From positions 1-12,878 of the forward strand of contig JAEXNZ010000081.1 in NCBI GenBank assembly GCA_023439425.1: a stretch of 12,878 bases of DNA. The letters are read 5' to 3'. Each line of letters starts with the position of its first letter. Within the stretch, counting starts at the first letter, position 1. Positions 7,587 through 12,878 of this stretch are shown one piece after another. Made by a program: the position numbers and the translations under genes. The DNA is from Pseudomonadota bacterium. Lineage in GTDB: Bacteria; Pseudomonadota; Gammaproteobacteria; Xanthomonadales; Xanthomonadaceae. Below the pieces are notes generated by a model, which made no database searches, had not been told where the DNA came from, and saw only the letters and a list, made by a program, of their open reading frames with translations.

Positions 7587-7611
7587 GTAGGTGATGACCG
7601 TTGGTCATCAC
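7587..7611 (+). repeat. SMAG/REP palindrome (perfect 9-3-9)
   Basis: GTAG head at 7587-7590, arms gtgatgacc and ggtcatcac perfectly complementary around GTT. It lies 4 bp from the stop of the minus-strand sensor gene and faces the 7525 element, so the convergent phaZ/sensor gap is almost wholly made of SMAG units. Confidence 0.9.
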
Positions 7612-7615
7612 CGCC

Positions 7616-8635
7616 TTACAGACGCACCAGCAGATGCTTCGCCATCTGCCCATGCAGATACCCCACCCCGCGCGCCAGGTGCAGGGTGCAGAACAGAAGC
7701 ACCACGCCCACGATGGCCAGCATCGGCATTGCCCACAGCGGCAGCAGCAGCAATTCGCTGTCGATGTAGATTCCCCCGCTGCCATTCAGCGCCAGCAGCG
7801 AGGCCACCGGTGCCCAGATGAAGACCAGCGATGCCGACAGCAGGGTGACCGCCACGCTGAAGTAGATGACGCCCAGCGGCAGCATCAGCACGAAGTACAG
7901 CATCGTCAGCCAGGTACGCCCGTCGGTGAACATGTCGCCGATGCGCTGCAGCCAGCTGCGGCTGCGGTCGGCATAGCGCGGCCGGCGCGGCATGCGCTCA
8001 CCCAGCAGCACCTCCACCAGCCGCCCTTCCAGCAATGCCAACCCGCGCCCCGAACCGAAGAACAGCACCGTCAGCGGAATGCCGATGATCAGGATCATCA
8101 TTCCCAGCGACAACGACAGTCCGGTGATCACCCAGGTGAAGAAGAAGGTGCCGGTGGCCAGCGACAGCAGCATGTAGAACAGTGAGCCGTAGGTACGCGG
8201 TTCCAGCGCGACGCCGAAGAAGCGGGCCAACGCCGAGCGGTGCGGGACCGGTGCATCCGACGATGTCACGCTGGCGCTCCCGGCGGCTACTGCGGCGGCA
8301 GCGACGCCGCCCGGTTCCGTCGCAGGCACCACCCGTGCAATCGGGCGCACGCTCGCGCTGGGCGTGCGCAGTGCACGGTTCACGGTGATTTCGGTTTCGC
8401 GGTAGATCTCGGCCACTTCCTCCGGCGCGCCGTAGCTGCCGGCCACGTCGGCAAGCACCTCGGCCTCGCTGCGGCCCGGCTGGGCGGCCAGTTCGGAGCG
8501 CAGATACTCCTCGGCGTCATACAGTGCGTCCTGCACCATCGCCGGGTCGGCGTCGTGCAGGGCCGCGCGCAGCTGGGCCAGGTACTGCGGAATGGTGGTG
8601 GGCAGGCCTGATCCCGCCGTGGTCTGTTCGTTCAT
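7616..8635 (-). CDS. HAAS-domain/putative sensor membrane protein, PadR partner
   Basis: Protein of 339 aa. Residues about 12-80 are a soluble helical region resembling the HAAS/DUF1700 domain (IPQYLAQL, DALYDAEEYLRSEL, YGAPEEVAEIYRE). An Ala/Pro-rich linker (about 95-135) follows, then a membrane part with long hydrophobic segments at about 151-172, 175-200, 242-285 and 295-320, resembling the 'putative sensor' family. Start chosen at 8635: it overlaps the padR stop as ATGA and has a strong GGAGGGGG Shine-Dalgarno about 8 nt upstream. The 4-nt overlap implies translational coupling with padR. HAAS/DUF1700 proteins are commonly encoded next to PadR regulators; their biochemical role is poorly known, so a role in membrane-stress sensing or in tuning PadR is inference. 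Inner membrane. Confidence 0.8.
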   Translation of the reverse strand: MNEQTTAGSGLPTTIPQYLAQLRAALHDADPAMVQDALYDAEEYLRSELAAQPGRSEAEVLADVAGSYGAPEEVAEIYRETEITVNRALRTPSASVRPIARVVPATEPGGVAAAAVAAGSASVTSSDAPVPHRSALARFFGVALEPRTYGSLFYMLLSLATGTFFFTWVITGLSLSLGMMILIIGIPLTVLFFGSGRGLALLEGRLVEVLLGERMPRRPRYADRSRSWLQRIGDMFTDGRTWLTMLYFVLMLPLGVIYFSVAVTLLSASLVFIWAPVASLLALNGSGGIYIDSELLLLPLWAMPMLAIVGVVLLFCTLHLARGVGYLHGQMAKHLLVRL

Positions 8636-8997
8636 TGCAGTACCCCCTCCAATACAGAATCGACGGAATCCCGGGTGGCGCGCCAGGCGGCGGTCCACTC
8701 CGCCAGCACCTCGCGACCACGTTCATTGATGCGGTAGTAACGCCGCGGTGGCCCGGCCACCGACGGCTCGATCTGGCTCTCCAGCAGCCCGGCCCCTTCG
8801 AGGTTGCGCAGCACCGGGTACAGCGCGCTCTGCTTGCCGCTCAGCACGCCTTCGCCGACCCGCTCCAGCTCTTTGGCAATCAGGTAGCCGTACAGTGGCT
8901 CACCAGCACGCGCCAGAACCGCCAACAGGGCCAGGGACACGGTGCCGGCGCTCAACTCCTTCTGGAACTTCTTCAGATGGACCTCGTGCTCGCTCAT
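8632..8997 (-). CDS. PadR-family transcriptional regulator
   Basis: Winged-helix repressor of 121 aa with the PadR pattern: an opening helix (VSLALLAVLA, 20-29), EPLYGYLIAKEL (33-44), recognition-helix region GKQSALYPVLRNLEGAGLLES (54-74), and wing GPPRRYYRINERGREVL (82-98). A short C-terminal helix for dimerisation follows, as in the small PadR subfamily. Start at 8997 is preceded by GGAG about 9 nt upstream; an upstream in-frame ATG at 9024 lies inside a palindrome and is unlikely. It is the first gene of a two-gene operon with the sensor-like membrane protein (ATGA overlap). PadR proteins usually repress their own operon until an effector binds; the palindrome at 9009-9029 is the likely site. 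Effector unknown. Confidence 0.92.
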   Translation of the reverse strand: MSEHEVHLKKFQKELSAGTVSLALLAVLARAGEPLYGYLIAKELERVGEGVLSGKQSALYPVLRNLEGAGLLESQIEPSVAGPPRRYYRINERGREVLAEWTAAWRATRDSVDSVLEGVLQ

Positions 8998-9008
8998 GAC
9001 GTTCTCCG

Positions 9009-9029
9009 CTAGCGTGGAGTCCACACTAG
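9009..9029. promoter_or_regulatory. 21-bp palindrome, candidate PadR operator
   Basis: Arms CTAGCGTGGA (9009-9018) and TCCACACTAG (9020-9029) around a central G are reverse complements except for one position (C9013 against A9025). It sits 12 bp upstream of the padR ATG, across its leader or promoter, where an autorepressor would bind. It is also 116 bp upstream of the divergent cyclophilin start, so it could affect that gene too. Function is inference; the symmetry is seen directly. Confidence 0.55.
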
Positions 9030-9062
9030 TGCGAAGTCAGCTATAGCGAACGTGCCGTTAGT

Positions 9063-9085
9063 CACCCTGCCGGCGGGCAGGGGTG
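9063..9085. other. GC-rich hairpin in the padR / cyclophilin divergent region
   Basis: caccctgcc pairs with ggcagggGtg, leaving one bulged G, around loop GGCG. It is not followed by a T-tract on either strand and lies between divergent genes, so it is not a simple terminator. It could be a 5' UTR structure of the cyclophilin mRNA if transcription starts upstream. Confidence 0.4.
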
Positions 9086-9144
9086 GCTGGCGGGCGGCCG
9101 GGTCGATCACGCAGAATCGAGACACTTCCATGAAAGGGTCTGCC

Positions 9145-10044
9145 ATGTCGCCACGTCGTCCTGCCCTGCTCGCCCTCGCCCTCGCCTGTCTGCTGCCCGG
9201 CCTGGCCAGCGCCGCTACGCCCTACCGCAGCGCGCAGCAGATCCTGGACGCCTCGCCGGCCAGCGACTGGCGCACGCCGGACCCGGCCAACCTGCTGCTG
9301 ATGAATCTGACCTCAGGCCAGGTGGTGATCGAGCTGGCACCGGCGTTCGCGCCGCAGCACGTGGCCAACATCCAGACCCTGGCGCATGAGCACTTCTGGG
9401 ATGGCGAAAGCATCTACCGGTCGCAGGACAACTTCGTGGTGCAGTTCGGCGATGCCGATGCGGACGATGCGGCGAAGGCGAAGCCGCTGGGTAGCGCCAA
9501 GCGCAAGCTGCCGGCGGAATTCCAGCGTGACAGCAAGGGCCTGAAGGTCACGGTCCTGCCGGACCAGGACGGCTGGGCCGACCATACCGGCTTCGTAGAC
9601 GGCTTTCCGGTCGGCCAGGACACGGCCGACGGCAAGACCTGGCTGGCGCATTGCTACAGCGCGCTGGGCGCAGGCCGCAACAATGACGAAGACAGCAGCA
9701 TCGGTGCGGAGCTGTACGTGGTGACGGGGCAGTCGCCGCGTCAGCTGGACCGCAACATCACCGTGGTCGGCCGCGTTTTGAAAGGCATGGAACTGCTGAG
9801 CGCCCTGCCGCGCGGGCCGGCCCCGATGGGCTTCTATGCGGACGCATCACAGCGCACGCCGATTGTCTCGATCCAGCGCGTGAGCGACCTGCCGGAGTCA
9901 CAACGTCCGACGCTGCAGGTGTTGCGCACCGATTCGAAGACCTTCGTGGACACAGTGGAAGCACGGCGCAATCGCGTGGACGATTTCTACAAGCGCGCGG
10001 CCGGGCATATCGACCTGTGCAACATTCCTGTGCCGGTGCGGTAG
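9145..10044 (+). CDS. Secreted cyclophilin-type peptidyl-prolyl cis-trans isomerase
   Basis: Protein of 299 aa with a signal peptide: MSPRR, a hydrophobic core (ALLALALACLLPGLA), and cleavage likely after ASA near residue 23, placing it in the periplasm. The cyclophilin domain runs from about 47 to 245; it begins LLLMNLTSGQVVIELAP and contains YRSQDNFVVQFGD (91-103), where R92 matches the catalytic Arg of cyclophilins and the trailing FGD the usual GGD. The central part (105-150) is longer than in PpiA, and the last 45 or so residues form an extra C-terminal segment. It therefore looks like a divergent periplasmic isomerase rather than PpiA itself. Start at 9145 has AAAGGG about 7 nt upstream; the in-frame ATG at 9130 would add five residues. 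It is divergent from padR. Confidence 0.85.
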   Translation: MSPRRPALLALALACLLPGLASAATPYRSAQQILDASPASDWRTPDPANLLLMNLTSGQVVIELAPAFAPQHVANIQTLAHEHFWDGESIYRSQDNFVVQFGDADADDAAKAKPLGSAKRKLPAEFQRDSKGLKVTVLPDQDGWADHTGFVDGFPVGQDTADGKTWLAHCYSALGAGRNNDEDSSIGAELYVVTGQSPRQLDRNITVVGRVLKGMELLSALPRGPAPMGFYADASQRTPIVSIQRVSDLPESQRPTLQVLRTDSKTFVDTVEARRNRVDDFYKRAAGHIDLCNIPVPVR

Positions 10045-10077
10045 GCGTTTCCCTTCCTAAGTGATTGCACGATTTCC

Positions 10078-10100
10078 GTAGAGCCGGGCTCTGCCCGGCT
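10078..10100 (+). repeat. SMAG/REP palindrome (perfect 8-3-8)
   Basis: GTAG head at 10078-10081, arms agccgggc and gcccggct around TCT. Same AGCC...GGCT frame as the 6062/6107 pair. It lies 33 bp after the cyclophilin stop. Confidence 0.9.
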
Positions 10101-10181
10101 GCGGTTGGATTCAGGCGAACAGCCGGTATTCACGGCACCCTTGGTTTGGCGGAGCGGGACGGGCGTGCCGGGGGAGGCTGG

Positions 10182-10204
10182 GTAGTGCCGGCCGCTGGCC
10201 GGCA
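10182..10204 (+). repeat. SMAG/REP palindrome (perfect 8-3-8)
   Basis: GTAG head at 10182-10185, arms tgccggcc and ggccggca around GCT. A different stem sequence from the other types in the window, but the same head and spacing. Confidence 0.88.
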
Positions 10205-10232
10205 ACCTCCTGATGCTCAGTCGCCGCTTGCA

Positions 10233-10256
10233 CGTGTGCGCAATCCTGCGCACACG
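10233..10256. repeat. Perfect 10-bp stem hairpin without GTAG head
   Basis: Arms cgtgtgcgca (10233-10242) and tgcgcacacg (10247-10256) around ATCC. No T-tract follows. It could be a relic or different class of palindrome. Confidence 0.65.
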
Positions 10257-10265
10257 GCAAGGCCG

Positions 10266-10308
10266 GGGTTGGGCGTCCTGCCCAACCCGTCGGGCGCCTG
10301 CGCCCGAC
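10266..10308. repeat. Two adjoining GC-rich hairpins
   Basis: gggttgggc/gcccaaccc around GTCCT (10266-10288), immediately followed by gtcgggcgc/gcgcccgac around CT (10289-10308). Both stems are perfect 9-mers and abut with no gap. Neither has a GTAG head. Confidence 0.65.
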
Positions 10309-10396
10309 CCATGCGGCTCATGCCCCCTCCAGCCCATCCCGACCCGCCATCGACAGTGCGTCGGTGGCCAGGGCAAATCAAAAACAGGTGGGCCCG

Positions 10397-10419
10397 GTAG
10401 CGTCGGTCGACAGACGACG
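10397..10419 (+). repeat. Degenerate SMAG-like palindrome
   Basis: GTAG at 10397-10400, then cgtcGgtc pairing with gacgacg around GACA, with one bulged G. Spacing resembles SMAG, but the stem is short and imperfect. Confidence 0.5.
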
Positions 10420-10456
10420 GCCGTGAAATCCCCAACATCCGGTAACGCATGACCCC

Positions 10457-10489
10457 AAAACGAAGAGAAGCCCCCTTTGTTAAGGGGGC
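10457..10489 (-). terminator. Intrinsic terminator of the EamA gene
   Basis: Perfect 8-bp stem gccccctt (10470-10477) / aagggggc (10482-10489) with a 4-nt loop. On the minus strand the stem is followed by ttctcttcgtttt (10469-10457), a T-rich tract, whereas the plus-strand side continues GC-rich. It therefore serves the minus-strand transporter gene, ending about 60 bp beyond its stop. Confidence 0.65.
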
Positions 10490-10523
10490 GCGCCGACAGG
10501 CGCGGGGATAGGAGGAATGCGGG

Positions 10524-10552
10524 GACATCACGGACCGAAGGTCCGCGATGTC
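10524..10552 (-). other. UUCG-tetraloop hairpin overlapping the EamA stop codon
   Basis: Arms gacatcacggacc (10524-10536) and ggtccgcgatgtc (10540-10552) are complementary except one position. On the minus strand the loop reads C-TTCG-G, the very stable UUCG tetraloop. The stem includes two bases of the EamA TGA. No T-tract follows, so it may protect the mRNA 3' end or cooperate with the terminator 35 bp further on. Confidence 0.6.
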
Positions 10553-11423
10553 AGCGCTGAGACACCGCGACGCTGCCGAGGATCAAGGCACCGGCGATCA
10601 ACATGGCGAGGGTGACCGGTTCGCCGAGGAACAGCCAGGCGAAGGCTGCGCCGAACAACGGGATCAGATAGGTCACCGTAGAGGCACGGGCCGGGCCTAT
10701 GCGGCCGATCAGGCGGTAGAACATCAGGAAGGCCAGCCCGGTGCAGAGTACGCCCAGCGCGACCGCGCAGGCCCAGGCGTTGAACGGCACCGCTGTCTGC
10801 GGCCAGTGCGTGATCGCCATCGGCAGCATCCACAACGAGGCACAGCCCAGCGTTGCAGCAGCGGCCGCCGCCGACGGCAGGCCGGTCATGTGGCGCTTCA
10901 CCAGGTTTACGCCCAAGCCGTACAGCAGCGACGCCGCGGCGCCTGCGATCACCGCCGCGCCAATGCTCAACCCGCTCACCTTGGCCGTGGCCAATACCAC
11001 CACGCCGGCAAAACCCACCAGCAGCGCGATCGCCCGACGCATGCCGATTTTCTCGCCAAAGAACAGGAACGCGATCAGCGCCGCGAACAGCACCGTCATC
11101 GCGTTGCAGATCGCGCCGATCGCCGCCGGCGCGCGCTCGGCCGCGTAAGCGAACAGCACAAACGGCAACGCCGAGTTGATCAGGCCAATGGGAGCCAGCC
11201 ACAGCCAGCGCCGTGCCGGGAACAGCGCGCGCGCCTTCCACAGGAACGGCAGCAGCACCAGCGCACCCAGCACCAGGCGTACCTCCACCAGCGCGTAGGG
11301 GCCGAACGACGGCACCGCTACCCGCATGAACAGGAACGAGCAACCCCAGATCGCGCCCAGCAGGGTCAGCTCCAGCGGGGTGCGCCAGTCGCGGCTCTGG
11401 GTGGCTGCAAGGTCCGCACTCAT
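10551..11423 (-). CDS. EamA-family (DMT superfamily) transporter
   Basis: Integral inner-membrane protein of 290 aa with about ten hydrophobic helices in two EamA repeats (about 17-146 and 153-286). Typical landmarks are LLGAIWGCSFLFMRVA near the start of repeat 1, the FFGEKIG motif closing it (121-127), and FLGEPVT in the equivalent place of repeat 2. Family members are drug/metabolite exporters; the substrate (amino acid, nucleoside or other metabolite) cannot be told from sequence. The ATG at 11423 has GGAG about 9 nt upstream. It is divergent from a LysR regulator, a common arrangement in which the regulator controls the exporter. The start of the gene ahead on the opposite strand is 102 bp away. 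Confidence 0.92.
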   Translation of the reverse strand: MSADLAATQSRDWRTPLELTLLGAIWGCSFLFMRVAVPSFGPYALVEVRLVLGALVLLPFLWKARALFPARRWLWLAPIGLINSALPFVLFAYAAERAPAAIGAICNAMTVLFAALIAFLFFGEKIGMRRAIALLVGFAGVVVLATAKVSGLSIGAAVIAGAAASLLYGLGVNLVKRHMTGLPSAAAAAATLGCASLWMLPMAITHWPQTAVPFNAWACAVALGVLCTGLAFLMFYRLIGRIGPARASTVTYLIPLFGAAFAWLFLGEPVTLAMLIAGALILGSVAVSQR

Positions 11424-11525
11424 GACGCAGGCTCCGAAAGGGGGAGATACAGCATCTGCCCGCGCTCAACCCCTTGCAAGCGCGTAGTATCACTGCCAGC
11501 CACAAACAAGATTTGGGTCTTGCCG
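11424..11525. promoter_or_regulatory. Divergent control region eamA / lysR
   Basis: 102 bp between divergent starts. Symmetric elements that could be LysR contacts are cttgcaag (11473-11480, perfect 8-bp palindrome), gat-acagc-atc (inside 11444-11455), and caaga/tcttg separated by 6 bp (11507-11522), the last directly over the lysR ribosome-binding region. TAGTAT at 11485-11490 is a possible lysR -10. On the minus strand TTGCAA with GATGCT 17 nt further is a possible eamA promoter. None is strong. Confidence 0.4.
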
Positions 11526-12482
11526 ATGATTCTGCGCCCTGCCCTGCTGCCCGCCCTGGGGGTGTTCGCGGTGGCCGCCCGCCACCAGAATTTCTCCCAC
11601 GCCGCCGAAGAACTGCACCTCACTGCCAGCGCGGTCAGCCACCATGTGCGCCGGCTGGAATCCCTGCTTGGCACCGTACTGTTCCAGCGCCAGGCACGCG
11701 GCGTGCGCCTCACCGCCGAGGGACGCCAGCTGGCCGATGCGGCCGCGGCCGCGCTCAGTGACCTCAACGCGGTCGCCGCCAACCTGCATCCCCAGGCCGA
11801 CATCGTGCCGCTGCGGGTCACCACGATCCGCTCGTTGTCCTACTGCTGGCTGATTCCGCGACTGCCACGCTTCACCCACCTGCACCCGCGCCTGCGCATC
11901 GAACTGCAGACCAGCAGCGAACTCACCCGCTTCGACGAGAACGGTCCGGAACTGGGTATCCGCTACGGCCTGGGTCAGTGGCCAGGGCTGACGGCCCACC
12001 ACCTGATGGACGACGAACTGTTCCCGGTTGCCTCGCCCGCCCTGCCCGGCGTATCTGCATTGCATACAGCTGAACAGATTGCCCAGCTGCCACTGGTCAG
12101 CGACATGTCACCGCAAGGCTGGCGTGACTGGTTCCGTGCCGCCGGCGTACGCGGCCTGGATCTGGCCACGCCCCATGTTTTCAGCGACAGCACCGACGCC
12201 ATGCGCGCGGCGGTGTATGGCATCGGCGCGGTGCTCGCGCGCAAGCACATTGCCCAGCCCTACCTGCAGCGTTACGAATTGGTACGCCTGCCCGGACCCG
12301 CGCTGAAAGCGCGCTATGCGTACTACGTCGTGCACGCCGAGCATCGCCCGCTCAGCCCGGTCGCGGTCACGTTCATGGACTGGCTCAAGCGGGAGGCCCA
12401 GGACGAACGCACGCCCATCCCCGCGTTGCCCGAGGAATTGATGGGTATCGCACCCGACCCACGGTCGGGCGCTACCGGCTGA
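11526..12482 (+). CDS. LysR-family transcriptional regulator (GcvA-like)
   Basis: 318 aa. An N-terminal winged HTH (about 5-64) reads FAVAARHQNFSHAAEELHL then TASAVSHHVRRLESLLG and LFQRQARGVRLTAEG, the GcvA/AmpR-like subgroup pattern. The remaining part is the periplasmic-binding-like effector domain (LRVTTIRSLSYCWLIPRL, then TSSELTRFDENGPELGIRYG). The reading frame is open far upstream through the antisense of eamA, but the family N-terminus places the start at 11526; no good Shine-Dalgarno is seen. The usual domain ends near FMDWLKREA (about 291), and a tail of about 25 residues follows, of which 309-317 (APDPRSGAT) are encoded by a SMAG palindrome. It likely regulates the divergent eamA gene; the effector is unknown. 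Confidence 0.92.
   Translation: MILRPALLPALGVFAVAARHQNFSHAAEELHLTASAVSHHVRRLESLLGTVLFQRQARGVRLTAEGRQLADAAAAALSDLNAVAANLHPQADIVPLRVTTIRSLSYCWLIPRLPRFTHLHPRLRIELQTSSELTRFDENGPELGIRYGLGQWPGLTAHHLMDDELFPVASPALPGVSALHTAEQIAQLPLVSDMSPQGWRDWFRAAGVRGLDLATPHVFSDSTDAMRAAVYGIGAVLARKHIAQPYLQRYELVRLPGPALKARYAYYVVHAEHRPLSPVAVTFMDWLKREAQDERTPIPALPEELMGIAPDPRSGATG
12451..12475 (-). repeat. SMAG/REP palindrome inside the lysR C-terminal codons
   Basis: Plus-strand arms cacccgacc and ggtcgggcg (one mismatch) around CAC, ending in CTAC, i.e. GTAG on the minus strand at 12475-12472. It covers codons 309-317 of lysR and ends 4 bp before the TGA at 12480-12482. Confidence 0.85.
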
Positions 12483-12552
12483 CCTGCATCATCACCCATT
12501 CTTGTCCATCCGCTGGCTAGGCTGGAACTCCCGACTCCCCCGAGAAGTTCCC

Positions 12553-12846
12553 ATGGCTTTGTTGCGACTCAGAATCACCGGCACTGAAGACGACGCCCGC
12601 GCGATCAGCGACCTGTTGCAGAGCATTGACGGCATCGAGCACGTCGAGGAAACCGATGACCTGATGCCGCACATGGACGACGATGATTCCAGTTCGGCCG
12701 GGCTGTCCGATGACATCGGCCCGGGCATTCATGAGCTGGAAGTGGAGGTCGGCAACGAGTACACCACCCAGCGCGTGCGCGATGCGGTGGAAGCGCTGGC
12801 ACGCGAACTGGATGTGTTCGTGGAATACGAGCACGACGAAGGGTGA
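12553..12846 (+). CDS. Small acidic protein of unknown function
   Basis: 97 aa; not recognised. Start at 12553 has GAGAAG about 7 nt upstream; an in-frame ATG at 12502 adds 17 basic residues unlike the rest and lies at a likely promoter. The pattern of the sequence suggests beta-alpha-beta-beta-alpha-beta, as in ferredoxin-like (ACT/HMA-like) folds: LLRLRIT, DDARAISDLLQSI, IEHVEETD, then an acidic insert DDDDSSSAGLSDD, then HELEVEVG, YTTQRVRDAVEALAREL and VFVEYE. No metal-binding CxxC, signal peptide or membrane segment is present, so it is probably cytoplasmic. It is strongly acidic overall. It stands 70 bp downstream of lysR on the same strand and could be read through or have its own promoter. 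The fold guess is from eye only. Confidence 0.7.
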   Translation: MALLRLRITGTEDDARAISDLLQSIDGIEHVEETDDLMPHMDDDDSSSAGLSDDIGPGIHELEVEVGNEYTTQRVRDAVEALARELDVFVEYEHDEG

Positions 12847-12865
12847 GGTTGGCCGCCGGCGGCGT

Positions 12866-12878
12866 GGCACGACCAACG
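12866..12878 (-). repeat. Partial SMAG/REP palindrome cut by the window edge
   Basis: ggcacgacc (12866-12874), loop AAC, and the first G of the second arm match the left half of the ACCGTTGGT-core elements seen at 4788 and 7525. The rest lies beyond the window. It begins 20 bp after the preceding stop. A perfect 12-bp palindrome gccgccggcggc lies just before, at 12852-12863. Confidence 0.65.

Larger units (their letters stand above)
10045..10550. other. 506-bp gene-free region rich in hairpins
   Basis: No credible gene: open frames here lack coding character and run through the palindromes. It contains SMAG elements at 10078, 10182 and (degenerate) 10397, perfect non-SMAG hairpins at 10233-10256 (10-bp stem), 10266-10288 (9-bp stem, 5-nt loop) and 10289-10308 (9-bp stem), an intrinsic terminator at 10457-10489 and a UUCG hairpin at 10524-10552. 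The stretch 10309-10396 shows nothing recognisable. Confidence 0.7.

Noticed and set aside
4788..7611. CRISPR-like repeat spacing of the ACCGTTGGT-core units
   Set aside because: Units are scattered, in both orientations, and carry their own palindromes and GTAG heads; there are no regular spacers and no cas genes.
8524..9012. Plus-strand open frame of 162 codons across padR
   Set aside because: It is antisense to the well-defined PadR domain and to the operon overlap, with no similarity recognised.
10065..10400. Open frame of 111 codons in the gene-free region
   Set aside because: It runs through several palindromes, lacks a ribosome binding site and coding character, and overlaps frames of equal length on the other strand.
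10548..11525. Upstream extension of the lysR frame, antisense to eamA, as part of a 644-codon gene
   Set aside because: The extension is rich in Gln/Arg/His, has no domain, and is the complement of a well-supported transporter; the LysR N-terminus fits exactly at 11526.

Overview
The window looks like core chromosome of a high-GC gammaproteobacterium of the Xanthomonadaceae, most likely Stenotrophomonas (S. maltophilia group). Three things point there: GC-rich codon use throughout, the dnaE-accA gene order, and about a dozen short palindromes headed by GTAG that match the SMAG (S. maltophilia GTAG) class of REP elements. No insertion sequence, integrase, phage gene, CRISPR array, tRNA or rRNA is visible, and I see no clear sign of horizontal transfer.

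Layout from left to right. 1-155 is leader or the end of an undetermined upstream gene. 156-3737 (+) is dnaE, the replicative polymerase alpha subunit. 3814-4773 (+) is accA. 4886-5341 (-) is a HemJ-type membrane protein, convergent with accA across a SMAG pair. 5472-6065 (+) is a small SAM methyltransferase, divergent from hemJ; its stop codon is part of a SMAG element. 6227-7519 (+) is an intracellular polyhydroxybutyrate depolymerase of the Ralstonia PhaZ1 type with an intact Cys-Asp-His triad. A SMAG triplet separates it from a convergent two-gene operon on the minus strand: a PadR-family repressor (8632-8997) overlapping by 4 nt a HAAS/putative-sensor membrane protein (7616-8635). A 21-bp near-perfect palindrome 12 bp upstream of the padR start is a good candidate autoregulatory operator. 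9145-10044 (+) is a secreted cyclophilin-type prolyl isomerase. A 506-bp gene-free stretch follows, packed with hairpins. 10551-11423 (-) is an EamA/DMT exporter, divergent from a GcvA-like LysR regulator (11526-12482, +) whose last codons lie inside a SMAG element. 12553-12846 (+) is a small acidic protein I do not recognise.

How the genes relate: dnaE and accA are a conserved neighbourhood (replication and fatty-acid synthesis). The padR-sensor pair and the lysR-eamA pair look like self-contained regulator/target units. The other genes appear to be independent units separated by SMAG palindromes, which sit within about 35 bp of most stop codons here.

I did not find a convincing new multi-gene system. 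The best leads are the padR operator and its membrane partner, the unrecognised acidic protein, and the way SMAG elements have merged with stop codons and coding sequence.
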